Shown here one piece after another: positions 25,325 through 38,063 of a stretch of 64,000 nt of DNA. The position numbers and the translations under genes are program-made. Under the pieces are notes generated by a model. It saw only the letters and a program-made list of their open reading frames with translations. It was not told the origin of the DNA and did no database searches. Position 1 is the first letter of the stretch; every line of letters begins with the position of its first letter. This stretch comes from Fictibacillus nanhaiensis. Its GTDB lineage: Bacteria > Bacillota > Bacilli > Bacillales > Fictibacillaceae. The DNA lies in assembly GCA_017052515.1 (NCBI GenBank), contig JAFHKR010000039.1, positions 1,674,001-1,738,000 of the forward strand, read 5' to 3'.

Positions 25325-25405
25325 TTAAATAGACATACTGCTCTGATTGGCGGTCGAACGTAAAGATTTATTCAGTTGGTAAATCGTTTTAATGTACATC
25401 ATCAT
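25325..25405 (-). CDS. 26-residue basic peptide ORF
   Basis: A small ORF opening with three consecutive ATG codons behind AAGGAGG. The peptide (starting MMMYIKTIYQLNK) is basic and serine-rich at the end. Two terminators follow at once. It could be an independent small protein or a leader ORF; no family recognised. Confidence 0.45.
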   Translation of the reverse strand: MMMYIKTIYQLNKSLRSTANQSSMSI

Positions 25406-25575
25406 TTTGTTCAACCTCCTTTTTATAATTTACTTTACTTAGAAAACCTTACACTATTTACCAAGAAGTGTAAAGAGTTTTTTATCCTAAATAAGTATAT
25501 GCATCTGAAATTGAAAGTTTACAAAAAAAGGTGAGGTTTTCTATAAATAGGCAGTACCTTTACAAGATAATTATG

Positions 25576-25604
25576 TGTACACTTTCACAAACTTTTACTA
25601 TAAT
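25576..25604 (+). promoter_or_regulatory. sigma-A promoter of menA
   Basis: TGTACA and TATAAT separated by 17 bp, 26 bp upstream of the menA ATG. Confidence 0.65.
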
Positions 25605-25629
25605 GATGAGTGTAAAGGGGGAAACACAA

Positions 25630-26520
25630 ATGATACATCCTAAGGTCATATTTGCTTCAACCCGGCCTTTTTCATTAACAGCTTCAGTCATTCCTGTCAT
25701 ATTCGGGACAATTCTTGCGTTGCAGTGGACAAGCGTTCATTGGACTACTTTCTTTCTAACACTTATTGGTGCTGTTTTTCTTCAGTGCGGAACAAACTTA
25801 GTGAACGACTATTTTGATCATGTAAAAGGTGCGGATATTCCAGGGTCGTTAAGCCCATCAGGCGTCATCGACCGAAAAGAGATGACTCCTCGCCAAGTAT
25901 ATATCACAGGACTTATTTTCTTTGGTCTAAGTATTATCGTGGGACTTATTTTAACCGCACTTACCGGCCCTGTAGTACTTTATTTCGGGATTCCGTCACT
26001 TCTTGTAGGCTATTTTTACACCGCTACTCGTTATGCACTTGCTTACAATGGACTAGGTGAGATCGCATCTGGAAGTACGCTAGGTATCCTCGCAGTTGTT
26101 GGTTCTTTCTACACACAAACATTAACGTTAAACACAGAGATCTTTTTAGCTGCTATCCCGAACGCTCTTCTAGTGATGGCTATCTTACATGCCAATAACT
26201 TGCGCGACTTCGATACAGATAAACAGATTGGTAAAACAACCGTTGCCGGTTTGATCGGAAGAAAAGCATCGCGATTAGAATATTATGTCTTAATGCTTGG
26301 TGCATATGTAAGTTTATTAGCTCTTATATTCTTAGATATCTTACCGCTTTGGAGCCTTATTGCTGCGATCACTCTTCCTATAGCATTAAAAGGGTTGAAG
26401 ATTGCGATTTCCACGTGGGATGCCAAAGAATTAAACAAAGCACTTGGTTTAACTGCACTACTTCATATGGCTTTTGGTATCCTACTTTGTGTTGGTACAT
26501 TAACGGGAATCCTTTTATAA
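25630..26520 (+). CDS. menA: 1,4-dihydroxy-2-naphthoate polyprenyltransferase
   Basis: Attaches a polyprenyl chain to 1,4-dihydroxy-2-naphthoate in menaquinone synthesis, in the membrane. The roughly 296-residue UbiA-family protein has the first aspartate-rich motif NDYFDHVKGAD and the second DFDTDKQIGK, plus about eight helices. The chosen ATG has AGGGGGA upstream; the longer frame overlaps the promoter and is rejected. No other men genes are adjacent. Confidence 0.93.
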   Translation: MIHPKVIFASTRPFSLTASVIPVIFGTILALQWTSVHWTTFFLTLIGAVFLQCGTNLVNDYFDHVKGADIPGSLSPSGVIDRKEMTPRQVYITGLIFFGLSIIVGLILTALTGPVVLYFGIPSLLVGYFYTATRYALAYNGLGEIASGSTLGILAVVGSFYTQTLTLNTEIFLAAIPNALLVMAILHANNLRDFDTDKQIGKTTVAGLIGRKASRLEYYVLMLGAYVSLLALIFLDILPLWSLIAAITLPIALKGLKIAISTWDAKELNKALGLTALLHMAFGILLCVGTLTGILL

Positions 26521-26528
26521 GCACACAA

Positions 26529-26557
26529 AAAAGTCCACTTGTAGAAAGTGGACTTTT
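26529..26557. terminator. bidirectional terminator between menA and gdh
   Basis: AAAAAGTCCACTT and its complement flank a short loop, with A- and T-runs on both sides, between two convergent genes. Confidence 0.9.
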
Positions 26558-26561
26558 TCTT

Positions 26562-28231
<1,670 letters not shown>

Positions 28232-28259
28232 TTCTTTCTTAAAATAGATTGTTAAAACT

Positions 28260-28291
28260 TAGTATGACCTTCATCAGCCGTTCTGTATCCA
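28260..28291 (-). promoter_or_regulatory. candidate sigma-G promoter of glcU-gdh
   Basis: CATACTA (perfect sigma-G -10) and TGGATA are separated by 19 bp, one longer than usual. Forespore expression of glcU-gdh in B. subtilis makes the assignment plausible. Confidence 0.5.
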
Positions 28292-28428
28292 TACCCGATT
28301 GTTCTATCTCAATAAACTATCTAATTTGAACTTATGAAAGTCTGGAAAATTAAGCTTTTAAGTCATATCACTTGTGAAGTTTTGCGGAGACGCTTTCTTA
28401 TCTATTCCGTTTTGAGAACATAAAAAAA

Positions 28429-28453
28429 TACCGCCCCTACTGAAGGGACGGTA
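28429..28453 (-). terminator. terminator after yrhC
   Basis: TACCGTCCC and GGGGCGGTA pair, followed by seven Ts on the minus strand. Confidence 0.85.
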
Positions 28454-28474
28454 CGTGAAATTATCTATATCGTT

Positions 28475-28711
28475 TTACTCACTTAATTCTTGTAATTGAG
28501 TTTTACATTTTCTCACTACTCTATACATAAGTGCAGTGAACCCTAAGCACGTTGTAGATGCAATACCTAGTGTGATGGATTGAACAAAGTTTTTGTCTTC
28601 GACAGGAAGTACCAGTCCTAAATAAAAGAACGTGCTAACAGCCAATAAAATAAAACCGAAGCGCTGGTAGTCAGCGATTTTCTTTTGAATTAATTCAGCA
28701 TTGTTTTTCAT
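28475..28711 (-). CDS. yrhC: YrhC-like small membrane protein
   Basis: A 78-residue protein with two membrane helices (FILLAVSTFFYLGLVL and the TTCLGFTALMYRVV region) and charged ends. Sequence and position downstream of mccB match the B. subtilis yrhC gene. Function unknown. Unlike B. subtilis, a 470-bp gap with a terminator separates it from mccB, so it may have its own promoter. Confidence 0.8.
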   Translation of the reverse strand: MKNNAELIQKKIADYQRFGFILLAVSTFFYLGLVLPVEDKNFVQSITLGIASTTCLGFTALMYRVVRKCKTQLQELSE

Positions 28712-28950
28712 AACGGTGTCTACCTCCTACTCCTAATCTCTATATAAAGGATAACATAGGGAAGATAGCAACCTACCAAGCAGATTTTGACAAAAGCGTG
28801 AAGTAATTTTGTCTAAATTGTGATCAAAAATTAGCATCGTACGATTTAATTTGAAGGTGAATTTATCTTGTATTAATTAGAGCCAAAAAAGATTCATTGT
28901 GTGTTTTGAAAATGTTAGCAGATTATACCTTACGGGGTATCCAAAGAGGT

Positions 28951-29034
28951 AATTCAGGAAATTTTGGAATTAATCCGGCGAGTTATGACTTTAATCCAGC
29001 GAGTTTTACTTCTAAACCGGCGAGTTTACAAATT
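28951..29034. repeat. four-unit intergenic array with 21-bp period
   Basis: AATCCGGCGAGTT-like cores start at 28972, 28993 and 29014, exactly 21 bp apart, with a diverged unit at 28951. The surrounding 28712-28950 and 29035-29129 show no gene. Confidence 0.7.
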
Positions 29035-29129
29035 TCGACAATCTAAACGTGTCTTATACCCCTCACCTTTTTAATTTTTCAGGCTCACATTTTGCCCTCG
29101 TTTTATTGACATACTAAGGCAGCAGAAAT

Positions 29130-29168
29130 AAAAGAACAAGTGCCTGTTAAAGCACTTGTTCTTTTATT
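29130..29168 (-). terminator. terminator after mccB
   Basis: A 13-bp stem (AAAGAACAAGTGC) with a U-rich tail. Confidence 0.9.
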
Positions 29169-29180
29169 TGTGTTCTTCAT

Positions 29181-31240
<2,060 letters not shown>

Positions 31241-31252
31241 TGGAATCGTCCT

Positions 31253-31720
31253 CTATTCTCCGAAAACAATATGCCACTCATCTTTTTTAGCAAGCATCTT
31301 GCGCGCGATCTCTTTCGCTCCTTCAAGACTGTGGTTAGCTGCCCATCCACATTGAACTTCATTACATGCAGGTACTTCAGTTGCTTCTAAAACATCGTTC
31401 AACGTTTTCTCGAGAACTTCTAAAATTTCATCGTAGTTATCATGGTTGATCACAGATAGATAAAAACCAGTCTGACAGCCCATAGGACTGATGTCCACTA
31501 CAGTAGAATGGTGATTTCGAATATTTTCCGCCATCAGATGTTCGATGGAATGAAGTCCTTCCATCGGCATATGATCTTTGTTCGGCTGACAAAAGCGGAT
31601 GTCATACTTATGGATGATATCTCCGTTCGCTCCTGTAGTCGTCCCTGCTAAACGGATATAAGGTGCAACTACTTTCGTATGATCAAGGTTAAAGCTTTCA
31701 ACGTTCATTTTCTTTGTCAT
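31253..31720 (-). CDS. luxS: S-ribosylhomocysteine lyase (autoinducer-2 synthase)
   Basis: Splits S-ribosylhomocysteine into homocysteine and the AI-2 precursor DPD. The 155-residue protein carries the metal motif HSIEH near residue 57, the catalytic cysteine in [10 protein letters not shown], and a later CNEVQCG metal cysteine. It overlaps mtnN in an ATGA junction. In B. subtilis luxS is elsewhere on the chromosome; here it is inserted in the mtnN-mccA operon, joining the two steps from SAH to homocysteine. Confidence 0.95.
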   Translation of the reverse strand: MTKKMNVESFNLDHTKVVAPYIRLAGTTTGANGDIIHKYDIRFCQPNKDHMPMEGLHSIEHLMAENIRNHHSTVVDISPMGCQTGFYLSVINHDNYDEILEVLEKTLNDVLEATEVPACNEVQCGWAANHSLEGAKEIARKMLAKKDEWHIVFGE

Positions 31721-32421
31721 TTTGATTTCAGCTCCTCAACGATTTTTTGTACTAGTTCTGCTGAGTTCTTAGATGCTGTTTGTAGGAATTGGTCATAAGA
31801 AACTCGTGCATCTTTTCCTGCGATATCAGATAAAGAACGGATGATCACAAAAGGAACTTTGAATTGATAACACGTTTGAGCGATAGCAGCAGCTTCCATC
31901 TCAGCAGCATATAGAGTCGGAAACTTGCCTCTGATATCTTCTACCCTAGCATGATCACTCATAAACGAATCGCCTGAAGCGATCAAACCTTTTGCTACTT
32001 GGATGTTTTCTACTCTCGCACCAGCTCGTTCGGCTGCATTTACAAGTTTTTCGTCAGGAAGATAGTTAGGCGGCATCTGTGGCACTTGACCGTGCTCATA
32101 ACCAAAGATCGTTGCATCTACATCATGATGACGAACATCGGTCGAAATGACTACATCCCCGACGTTCAGATCTGAATGAAATCCACCAGCAGATCCAGTA
32201 TTCAAAATAACATCTGGTCCATAAAGCTGAATCATCAACGTAGTCCCGATCGCTGCGTTTACTTTCCCGATTCCTGATTTTAATAACACGACTTCTTGGC
32301 CGTCCAGTAATCCTTTGTAAAATTCACAACCCGCAAGCTTATTTTCTTCTAGATCTACTAGTTGCTCTCTTAAAAGAACTACTTCCTCTTCCATTGCACC
32401 AATAATTCCAATTCTTTTCAT
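31717..32421 (-). CDS. mtnN: 5'-methylthioadenosine/S-adenosylhomocysteine nucleosidase
   Basis: Removes adenine from MTA and SAH. The 234-residue nucleosidase has the family start [14 protein letters not shown], the NTGSAGGF loop near residue 77, and the [10 protein letters not shown] motif with the catalytic Asp. GGAG lies six nt before this ATG; the TTG four codons earlier overlaps it. Positioned between yrrT and luxS. Confidence 0.95.
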   Translation of the reverse strand: MKRIGIIGAMEEEVVLLREQLVDLEENKLAGCEFYKGLLDGQEVVLLKSGIGKVNAAIGTTLMIQLYGPDVILNTGSAGGFHSDLNVGDVVISTDVRHHDVDATIFGYEHGQVPQMPPNYLPDEKLVNAAERAGARVENIQVAKGLIASGDSFMSDHARVEDIRGKFPTLYAAEMEAAAIAQTCYQFKVPFVIIRSLSDIAGKDARVSYDQFLQTASKNSAELVQKIVEELKSK

Positions 32422-32436
32422 AAGATTCTCCAATGT

Positions 32437-33075
32437 CTATTTTTTTACCGCTTCCATCAGCCAGACGTATTCGTTAAGTTTTTTGAACGAGACCTCAAAA
32501 TCATGTTTCTTAAACAGATCTTCTAGTACTCCAAGCGTCGTATAATACTCGGTCTGAAGATCTTTTAACAAGTTTAAAAAACCTTGTGATCTTACTTTTT
32601 CATGACGCTCTTTTTTATCGTCTTCATTTAGATAAGCGGTATCTGCAAAAACAATTTTACCATTCTTTTTAAGCAGCTGGCTATACTGTCCGATCGCTCG
32701 ATCTTTCTCTTCATCGGTTAAGTGGTGGAACGCATAAGTACTTACAATTGTATCAATCTCTTGATCGAGTTTTGGAAAAGACAAAAAGTCACCATCATGA
32801 AGCCTTAGATCTGGATGACGCTCAGAGGCTTTCTCACGCATCCCCTTTGAAGGCTCAATACCAATCACTTGTTTCCCGCCTCTAAGAAGTTTTTCGCTCA
32901 AGTTACCAGTTCCAACTCCGAACTCTAAGACAAAACTTCCGGAACGCTGAACGACTGTTTCTAAAATTTCATCATAATTATGAAAAACTTCCTTATATTC
33001 CTGATCATTTCCAGAAACTGTTTCATCATAAGAAGAAGACCACTCATCAAAAAGATCAATAAATTCTCGTCCCAT
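32437..33075 (-). CDS. yrrT: SAM-dependent methyltransferase YrrT
   Basis: A 212-residue class I methyltransferase with VLEFGVGTGNLSEKLL near residue 43 and YAFHHLTDEE near 116. Substrate unknown. As first gene of the SAH-to-cysteine operon it is thought to generate or respond to SAH. AAAGGTG precedes the ATG. The 285-bp upstream gap is AT-rich; I could not define a promoter or CymR site with confidence. Confidence 0.9.
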   Translation of the reverse strand: MGREFIDLFDEWSSSYDETVSGNDQEYKEVFHNYDEILETVVQRSGSFVLEFGVGTGNLSEKLLRGGKQVIGIEPSKGMREKASERHPDLRLHDGDFLSFPKLDQEIDTIVSTYAFHHLTDEEKDRAIGQYSQLLKKNGKIVFADTAYLNEDDKKERHEKVRSQGFLNLLKDLQTEYYTTLGVLEDLFKKHDFEVSFKKLNEYVWLMEAVKK

Positions 33076-33321
33076 TTTTCACACTCACCTTTTAATTTAT
33101 ATAATTCCTATCAATATACTATGAATTAAAATCTTACAGGTTCCAAATTATCATAATTACTAAAGATTTTCAAATGAAATATCTTTTTCTGTTGGCAATT
33201 ATTAAAGTTTGTTGTATACATTTAAAAACTTTCTTTATAGTGATATATAGACTATTATTCCTCATCGTTTTTTGTACCTGATTCTTTGTATCTTGCTTGC
33301 TGAAGATTTAGAAACACAAAA

Positions 33322-33352
33322 AAACAACCTGCTACATTTAACAGGTTGTTTT
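33322..33352 (-). terminator. terminator after yrrS
   Basis: AAAACAACCTG and CAGGTTGTTTT pair, with a T-run on the minus strand. Confidence 0.88.
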
Positions 33353-33360
33353 TCTTCATT

Positions 33361-33987
33361 TTATTGAATAGGTGTCACGCTAGTCGGCTGCCATCCTTTT
33401 TCAGGCACCCACTGAAGCATAACATCATATTTTTTACCGTCGGCTTTCGATTGTACGGTACCCTTTGAAAGATCAGGTCCTCCACCATTTCCTAACCAAA
33501 AGATGGTCATTTGATCTTGTGGAATGCTTGTCGCATATGAAAGTGCCTGGACCATCTCGTTCCAGTCTTGTGAGCCATCGTCATATGTCTTAGTATGAGG
33601 CTCGGTTTGCGAAGTTCCGATCGGTTGCCAAGGACCTTCAGGACCTCCACCTTCAGGCGCATCTGATTCCGTTTTTTCTTCTTCTGTTGCTTCTTCAGCT
33701 GTTTTGTCTTGTGATTCTTCTTTATCCTGAGACTCAGAATCATCGTTATCAGGTTTTGACTTTGAATCATCCGTTTCCATCTCAATTGAACTGTTATTAG
33801 ATTCGTTGTTTTCAGTAGTTTGTTCAGAATTAGATTTGTTCGTTGAAGCTGTTTCGTTATCATCACCTGAGAAAAGATTAAATGCAACAACAACAATCAG
33901 TAAAACAACTAACCCGATTGCTATGTTTAAAAAACGATTTTGTTTTCGTTTTTCTAGTCTTGATTCATAACGCTGGTTTCGTTTCAT
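33361..33987 (-). CDS. yrrS: YrrS, membrane-anchored protein with DUF1510 domain
   Basis: A 208-residue bitopic protein: basic cytoplasmic start, one helix (FLNIAIGLVVLLIVVVAFNLF, in part), a long low-complexity Glu/Ser/Asp/Asn linker to about residue 110, then a C-terminal globular DUF1510 domain (GGPEGPWQPIG to the end). In B. subtilis yrrS follows pbpI in a sporulation operon, as here. Function unknown. Confidence 0.87.
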   Translation of the reverse strand: MKRNQRYESRLEKRKQNRFLNIAIGLVVLLIVVVAFNLFSGDDNETASTNKSNSEQTTENNESNNSSIEMETDDSKSKPDNDDSESQDKEESQDKTAEEATEEEKTESDAPEGGGPEGPWQPIGTSQTEPHTKTYDDGSQDWNEMVQALSYATSIPQDQMTIFWLGNGGGPDLSKGTVQSKADGKKYDVMLQWVPEKGWQPTSVTPIQ

Positions 33988-34080
33988 AATATCCTCCTCA
34001 GTAAAATACTTTTTTTATTTTACCACGAGGAAGTGGTATAGGAACACTATTTCCTATTACACTTTTTCAGATTGCCTCTA

Positions 34081-35829
34081 TCAGGAATCGGTTTCTCTCA
34101 TTATTTCGGTAGAAATGTCCCTAAATACAGGAATCGTGCGGTTTACCGTATCGTGTTTCAAGTCAACGATCACGAGAGCAAAACGAGGCTTTTCAGCTGG
34201 AAAATATCCTGCAAACCATTTATTGTTGAAACGAAGGTCTCCTCCTTTTTGTGCCGTTCCAGATTTTCCTGCAACTTGAAAAGGCAGAGCTTGTAAAGCG
34301 TGTGCTGTACCTTTTTCATCCTTGACGACGTTCATTAGAAGGGATTGAAGTCTCATGACCGTATAAGGAGAGAGCTTTTCACCTTCTTTTTCATGATCTT
34401 CAAATTTAATCAGTTCGGTACCATTAGCAAAGTTCACACTTTTAGCTGACTTTACTTCATAACTGACCCCACCCCTAGCAATCGTCGCCATCATGTTGGC
34501 AACAGCAAGTGGTGTAACCTTCACATCGAGCTGACCGATCGCTGTTTGTGAGGTCGCTAATGAACTTTTGTAATCGGAACTTTTCTTTTTGGAGCTGTAG
34601 ATCTGCCCCACTTCTTCTTTATACAGATGAGAGAATGATTCTAGATGATAGACTTTTCCTTGCCATCCATTGTGCGTTAATAGACCTAACTTTTCTGCAT
34701 ATTTTTCCATATATCCTAAGTCTGTTTTTTGTAGTTCATTAGCTAGATCTCCAAATGCTTTATTGCAGCTTTGTGTAAAGCTGTTCTCTACATTCAACAT
34801 TCCAAGTTGCCTCTCGTCTTTTTCACCGTATATATTTAAGTTACAATCATACAACTTATCGTTCTGTATCTTATTTTCTTCGATAGCAGCAGCTGCTGTT
34901 ACAATTTTAAATACAGAACCAGGAATTTGTTGAGACGTCATATGATCAACATGTTTATAGATCGTTTTACTCGAGAACAATGGCCTGCTTGACATTGCCA
35001 GCAGTTCGTTCGTTTCTATATCAATCAATACCGCTCCACCTTCAGCTACACCGTGCGCATCCAGAGTTTTTTCCACCGCTTCCTGCATGTTCTTATCTAG
35101 CGTCGTTTTCACGTGAAGTGGATATAAGGGATTCGATTGTGAACGGAATTTTACATCAAGGCCAAACAACGGTTGTCCTTGACGATCCACATGATAGATA
35201 TACTCTGTTTCTCCTTCGGATATTAAAAAAGGATCGAATGTATATTGCATGCCGTTCTTACCAGTTTTTGTTCTAACCGTAACCGTGCCTTTTTTTAGTT
35301 TATCTTCATACTTTCTTTTGATCTGATCTGGATCTTGTCCCACTGCTCCAAGGATATGATTCGCAAACGGAGTTGGATTTCGTTTTGTAACAAGCTGAGC
35401 GTAGAGCCCGGGAATCTCTAATTTATTGATCTCATTCATCTGCTCTATACTGATTTCTTTTGATAGAGAGAGTGCTGATGGTTTCTGTAGTTCACTTACT
35501 TTTTTTGTAAAGATACCTCTTGTTATATCAAGTATGTTAGCAACCTGATCAATCGGCCATCTTTTTGAGTAAAGATTCGGAAAGACGATTACTTGAGCAC
35601 TTACATCTGTTGAGAGCAGTTCACCATTTCGATCAAGAAAGTATCCCCTACCATCGTTGATCGTAAATCGGTGGGTACGCTGATCCACACTTTCTTGTAT
35701 GAGGTTGATATTATTTTTCGAGAAGGAAGTAGTAGAGATCAACTGTATATCTGCTAACCGATACGTGAGAAAAAAGATAAGAAAAAGGAAAAAAAGTGCC
35801 ACTATCATCGTTCTTTTCTTTGATAACAC
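34081..35829 (-). CDS. pbpI: class B penicillin-binding protein PbpI (PBP4b)
   Basis: A 582-residue membrane-anchored transpeptidase with an N-terminal helix, a dimerisation domain and a C-terminal transpeptidase domain. Active-site motifs are SVFK (nucleophile near residue 307), SCN, and KSGTAQ near 527. The B. subtilis orthologue (YrrR) is a mother-cell-specific sporulation protein. The GTG start is behind a GGTGGTG site. It is followed by yrrS. Confidence 0.92.
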   Translation of the reverse strand: MLSKKRTMIVALFFLFLIFFLTYRLADIQLISTTSFSKNNINLIQESVDQRTHRFTINDGRGYFLDRNGELLSTDVSAQVIVFPNLYSKRWPIDQVANILDITRGIFTKKVSELQKPSALSLSKEISIEQMNEINKLEIPGLYAQLVTKRNPTPFANHILGAVGQDPDQIKRKYEDKLKKGTVTVRTKTGKNGMQYTFDPFLISEGETEYIYHVDRQGQPLFGLDVKFRSQSNPLYPLHVKTTLDKNMQEAVEKTLDAHGVAEGGAVLIDIETNELLAMSSRPLFSSKTIYKHVDHMTSQQIPGSVFKIVTAAAAIEENKIQNDKLYDCNLNIYGEKDERQLGMLNVENSFTQSCNKAFGDLANELQKTDLGYMEKYAEKLGLLTHNGWQGKVYHLESFSHLYKEEVGQIYSSKKKSSDYKSSLATSQTAIGQLDVKVTPLAVANMMATIARGGVSYEVKSAKSVNFANGTELIKFEDHEKEGEKLSPYTVMRLQSLLMNVVKDEKGTAHALQALPFQVAGKSGTAQKGGDLRFNNKWFAGYFPAEKPRFALVIVDLKHDTVNRTIPVFRDISTEIMRETDS

Positions 35830-35890
35830 GTGCTCACCACCTTACTCCTATTCTCACCCACTGGTTTTGTTCCTAAACGGTTGCATAAAA

Positions 35891-35921
35891 AAGAAGACTT
35901 GCAGCTAAATGCAAGTCTTCT
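35891..35921 (-). terminator. terminator after greA
   Basis: A perfect 12-bp stem beginning AGAAGACTTGCA, followed by Ts on the minus strand. Confidence 0.9.
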
Positions 35922-35934
35922 AATCATAATTTGT

Positions 35935-36411
35935 TTATTTTACTTCTAGGATGACAACGCTGATTTCGCCACCAGGCGTTTGAACAGAAACTTTATCTCC
36001 AGGCTTTTTACCTAAAAGACTTTTCGCCATTGGTGAATCGTTAGAAATTTTCCCTTCAAACGGGTCTGCTTCTGCACTACCTACGATGATGTATGTTTCT
36101 TCGTCACCATCTGGAAGCTCTTTAAACTTGACTGTTTTCCCGATGGAAACGTTATCAGATTGGTCTTTATTATCTTCAATAATAACAGAATCACGGATCA
36201 TTTTTTCTAATTGAACGATACGAGCTTCTACGAATGCCTGCTCGTCCTTTGCTGCATCGTACTCAGAGTTCTCCGAAAGATCTCCAAAACTACGCGCTAC
36301 TTTAATTCGTTCCACTACTTCTTTTCTACGTTCTGTTTTTAAAAACTCAAGTTCGTTCTCTAGCTTCTGTTTACCTTCTAAGGTCATATAGTGTTTTTTC
36401 TCGTCTGCCAT
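35935..36411 (-). CDS. greA: transcription elongation factor GreA
   Basis: Stimulates RNA cleavage in backtracked RNA polymerase. The 158-residue protein has the N-terminal coiled coil with the acidic-tip segment [12 protein letters not shown] near residue 45 and the C-terminal FKBP-like domain ending in [20 protein letters not shown] lies before the ATG used; a GTG three codons earlier is part of that RBS. Confidence 0.95.
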   Translation of the reverse strand: MADEKKHYMTLEGKQKLENELEFLKTERRKEVVERIKVARSFGDLSENSEYDAAKDEQAFVEARIVQLEKMIRDSVIIEDNKDQSDNVSIGKTVKFKELPDGDEETYIIVGSAEADPFEGKISNDSPMAKSLLGKKPGDKVSVQTPGGEISVVILEVK

Positions 36412-36540
36412 TGTTTTCACTCCTTAAATAATCAGTACCCTTGTTACGTTATATGATAATTCGGCTAGGGTATGTATAAAAAATGGGTCAATAGTTGATT
36501 GCCAAATGGCTTAAAGCTCAAATTGTCCGTGTATACCGAA

Positions 36541-36567
36541 AAAATGAGGATAATCTTCCTCATTTTT
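36541..36567 (-). terminator. terminator at the end of udk
   Basis: AAAATGAGGA and TCCTCATTTT pair and overlap the udk stop codon; Ts follow. Confidence 0.8.
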
Positions 36568-37201
36568 TCAATAATGCTTTGTCTTCCAAAATCGTCTTGA
36601 TTTTTGTTACCATTAAGTCGATCGCAACGAGGTTCTGGCCGCCTTCTGGAATAATAATATCTGCATAACGCTTCGTTGGTTCTATAAATTGATTATGCAT
36701 CGGCCTTACTACAGATGTATATTGATCGATTACAGATTCAAGTGTTCTTCCACGGTCACGAATATCTCGAACCATTCTTCTAATAATACGCACATCTGCA
36801 TCCGTGTCTACAAACAGCTTAATGTCCATCAAATCACGTAGTCGTTCGTCTTCAAGGATCAAGATACCTTCCAGTATAATGACATCTTTAGCATCAACTG
36901 GGATAATTTTATCACTTCTTGTATGTGCTGTATAGTCGTACACTGGTTTTTCGATGGAATCGTATTTTAGAAGTGAAGAAATATGTTGAATTAACAAATC
37001 ATTATCAAAAGCAAGAGGATGATCATAATTCGTGTCCAATCGTTCTTCCATCGATTTTTCTGATTGATCTCTATAATACGCATCTTGCTCTATGATTAAG
37101 ATGGATTGGTTAGCAAATTGCCTGTAAATTTCTTTTGCTACCGTTGTCTTACCAGATCCAGATCCACCTGCAACCCCAATTACAATTGGTTTTTGTGCCA
37201 T
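36560..37201 (-). CDS. udk: uridine kinase
   Basis: Phosphorylates uridine and cytidine with ATP or GTP in pyrimidine salvage. The 213-residue protein has Walker [14 protein letters not shown] near residue 8 and the substrate segment [15 protein letters not shown] lies eight nt before the ATG; eight more codons upstream include that RBS. It follows trmR by about 30 bp; in B. subtilis two U32-family genes lie between them. Confidence 0.94.
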   Translation of the reverse strand: MAQKPIVIGVAGGSGSGKTTVAKEIYRQFANQSILIIEQDAYYRDQSEKSMEERLDTNYDHPLAFDNDLLIQHISSLLKYDSIEKPVYDYTAHTRSDKIIPVDAKDVIILEGILILEDERLRDLMDIKLFVDTDADVRIIRRMVRDIRDRGRTLESVIDQYTSVVRPMHNQFIEPTKRYADIIIPEGGQNLVAIDLMVTKIKTILEDKALLKK

Positions 37202-37231
37202 TTTGATTACTCCTCCAAACTGCATGTCCCA

Positions 37232-37876
37232 TTAAGAATTTCTAATACTCACCATCATGCCATCCCCAACCGGTAAGATTGAAGACTGATAGTCAGGATG
37301 CTGCATCATGTATTCGTTAAAACTTCTAATTTTTTTTACTAGAGAACGAAGTCTTCTACTCTCTAAGCCGCTTTCATCAGCGACGTACCCTCTAAAGAGA
37401 ACATTATCTGTGACGATGATGCCATCAGGTGACAGCATGGAGGAATAATGATCAAAAAAGTTTTGATATTGTCCTTTTGCTGCATCTATAAAAATAAAGT
37501 CATATGGGGCATAGTTTTCTACTTGGCTCTGCAATTCATTCGCATCTCCAAATAGCAACGTAATTCTGCTCTCTAGATGAAACGATGTAACATTATCTTT
37601 TGCTATATTGTACCGTTCTTCATCTCTTTCAATACTAATAATTTCAGCATTCTCATATGCAAGAGCCATTCGGATGGCGGAATATCCAATCGCTGTTCCT
37701 ACTTCTAATATACGTTTCGGTTTTTTCAATCTAACATAAGACAAAAGGGTCTCCATCCCTGTTAAATCCATGATCGGCACATTATGCTCTTTTGCGTATT
37801 GCTCCATTTTTAGTACTTGCTCAGAGCGCGTTGGGATAATTTTTTCGATATATTGGTTCAATTCATTTGAGACCAA
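37232..37876 (-). CDS. trmR: tRNA 5-hydroxyuridine methyltransferase TrmR (YrrM)
   Basis: Methylates 5-hydroxyuridine at tRNA position 34 to 5-methoxyuridine. The 214-residue class I methyltransferase of the COMT-like type has ILEVGTAIGYSAIRMA near residue 56 and FIFIDAAKGQYQ near 128. The start is TTG with GGAGG nine nt upstream. The hydroxylation genes (trhP1/trhP2, yrrN/yrrO) found downstream in B. subtilis are missing here. Confidence 0.9.
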   Translation of the reverse strand: MVSNELNQYIEKIIPTRSEQVLKMEQYAKEHNVPIMDLTGMETLLSYVRLKKPKRILEVGTAIGYSAIRMALAYENAEIISIERDEERYNIAKDNVTSFHLESRITLLFGDANELQSQVENYAPYDFIFIDAAKGQYQNFFDHYSSMLSPDGIIVTDNVLFRGYVADESGLESRRLRSLVKKIRSFNEYMMQHPDYQSSILPVGDGMMVSIRNS

Positions 37877-38030
37877 AGTAACACGCCTCCTTCACACTAA
37901 CCGGTATATTGTAACATAATCTTTATTTGAAGGCGAGAGTCCTATTCTTTTATGGCTGTTTTATACATGTCTTAGAGGTTAAAACTTTCTTTTAAATTCT
38001 ATGAAAAGGTTGATGGTAGAGCATAAAAAA

Positions 38031-38054
38031 AGAGAATACCAACTAGTATCCTCT
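38031..38054 (-). terminator. terminator after mltG
   Basis: AGAGGATAC and GTATTCTCT pair (one G-U) and are followed by seven Ts on the minus strand. Confidence 0.82.
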
Positions 38055-38063
38055 ATAACATGT

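Noticed and set aside
33076-33360. CymR-type operator upstream of yrrT
   Set aside because: An AT-rich imperfect dyad (ATTCC...GAATT) is present but I cannot match it reliably to the CymR consensus.
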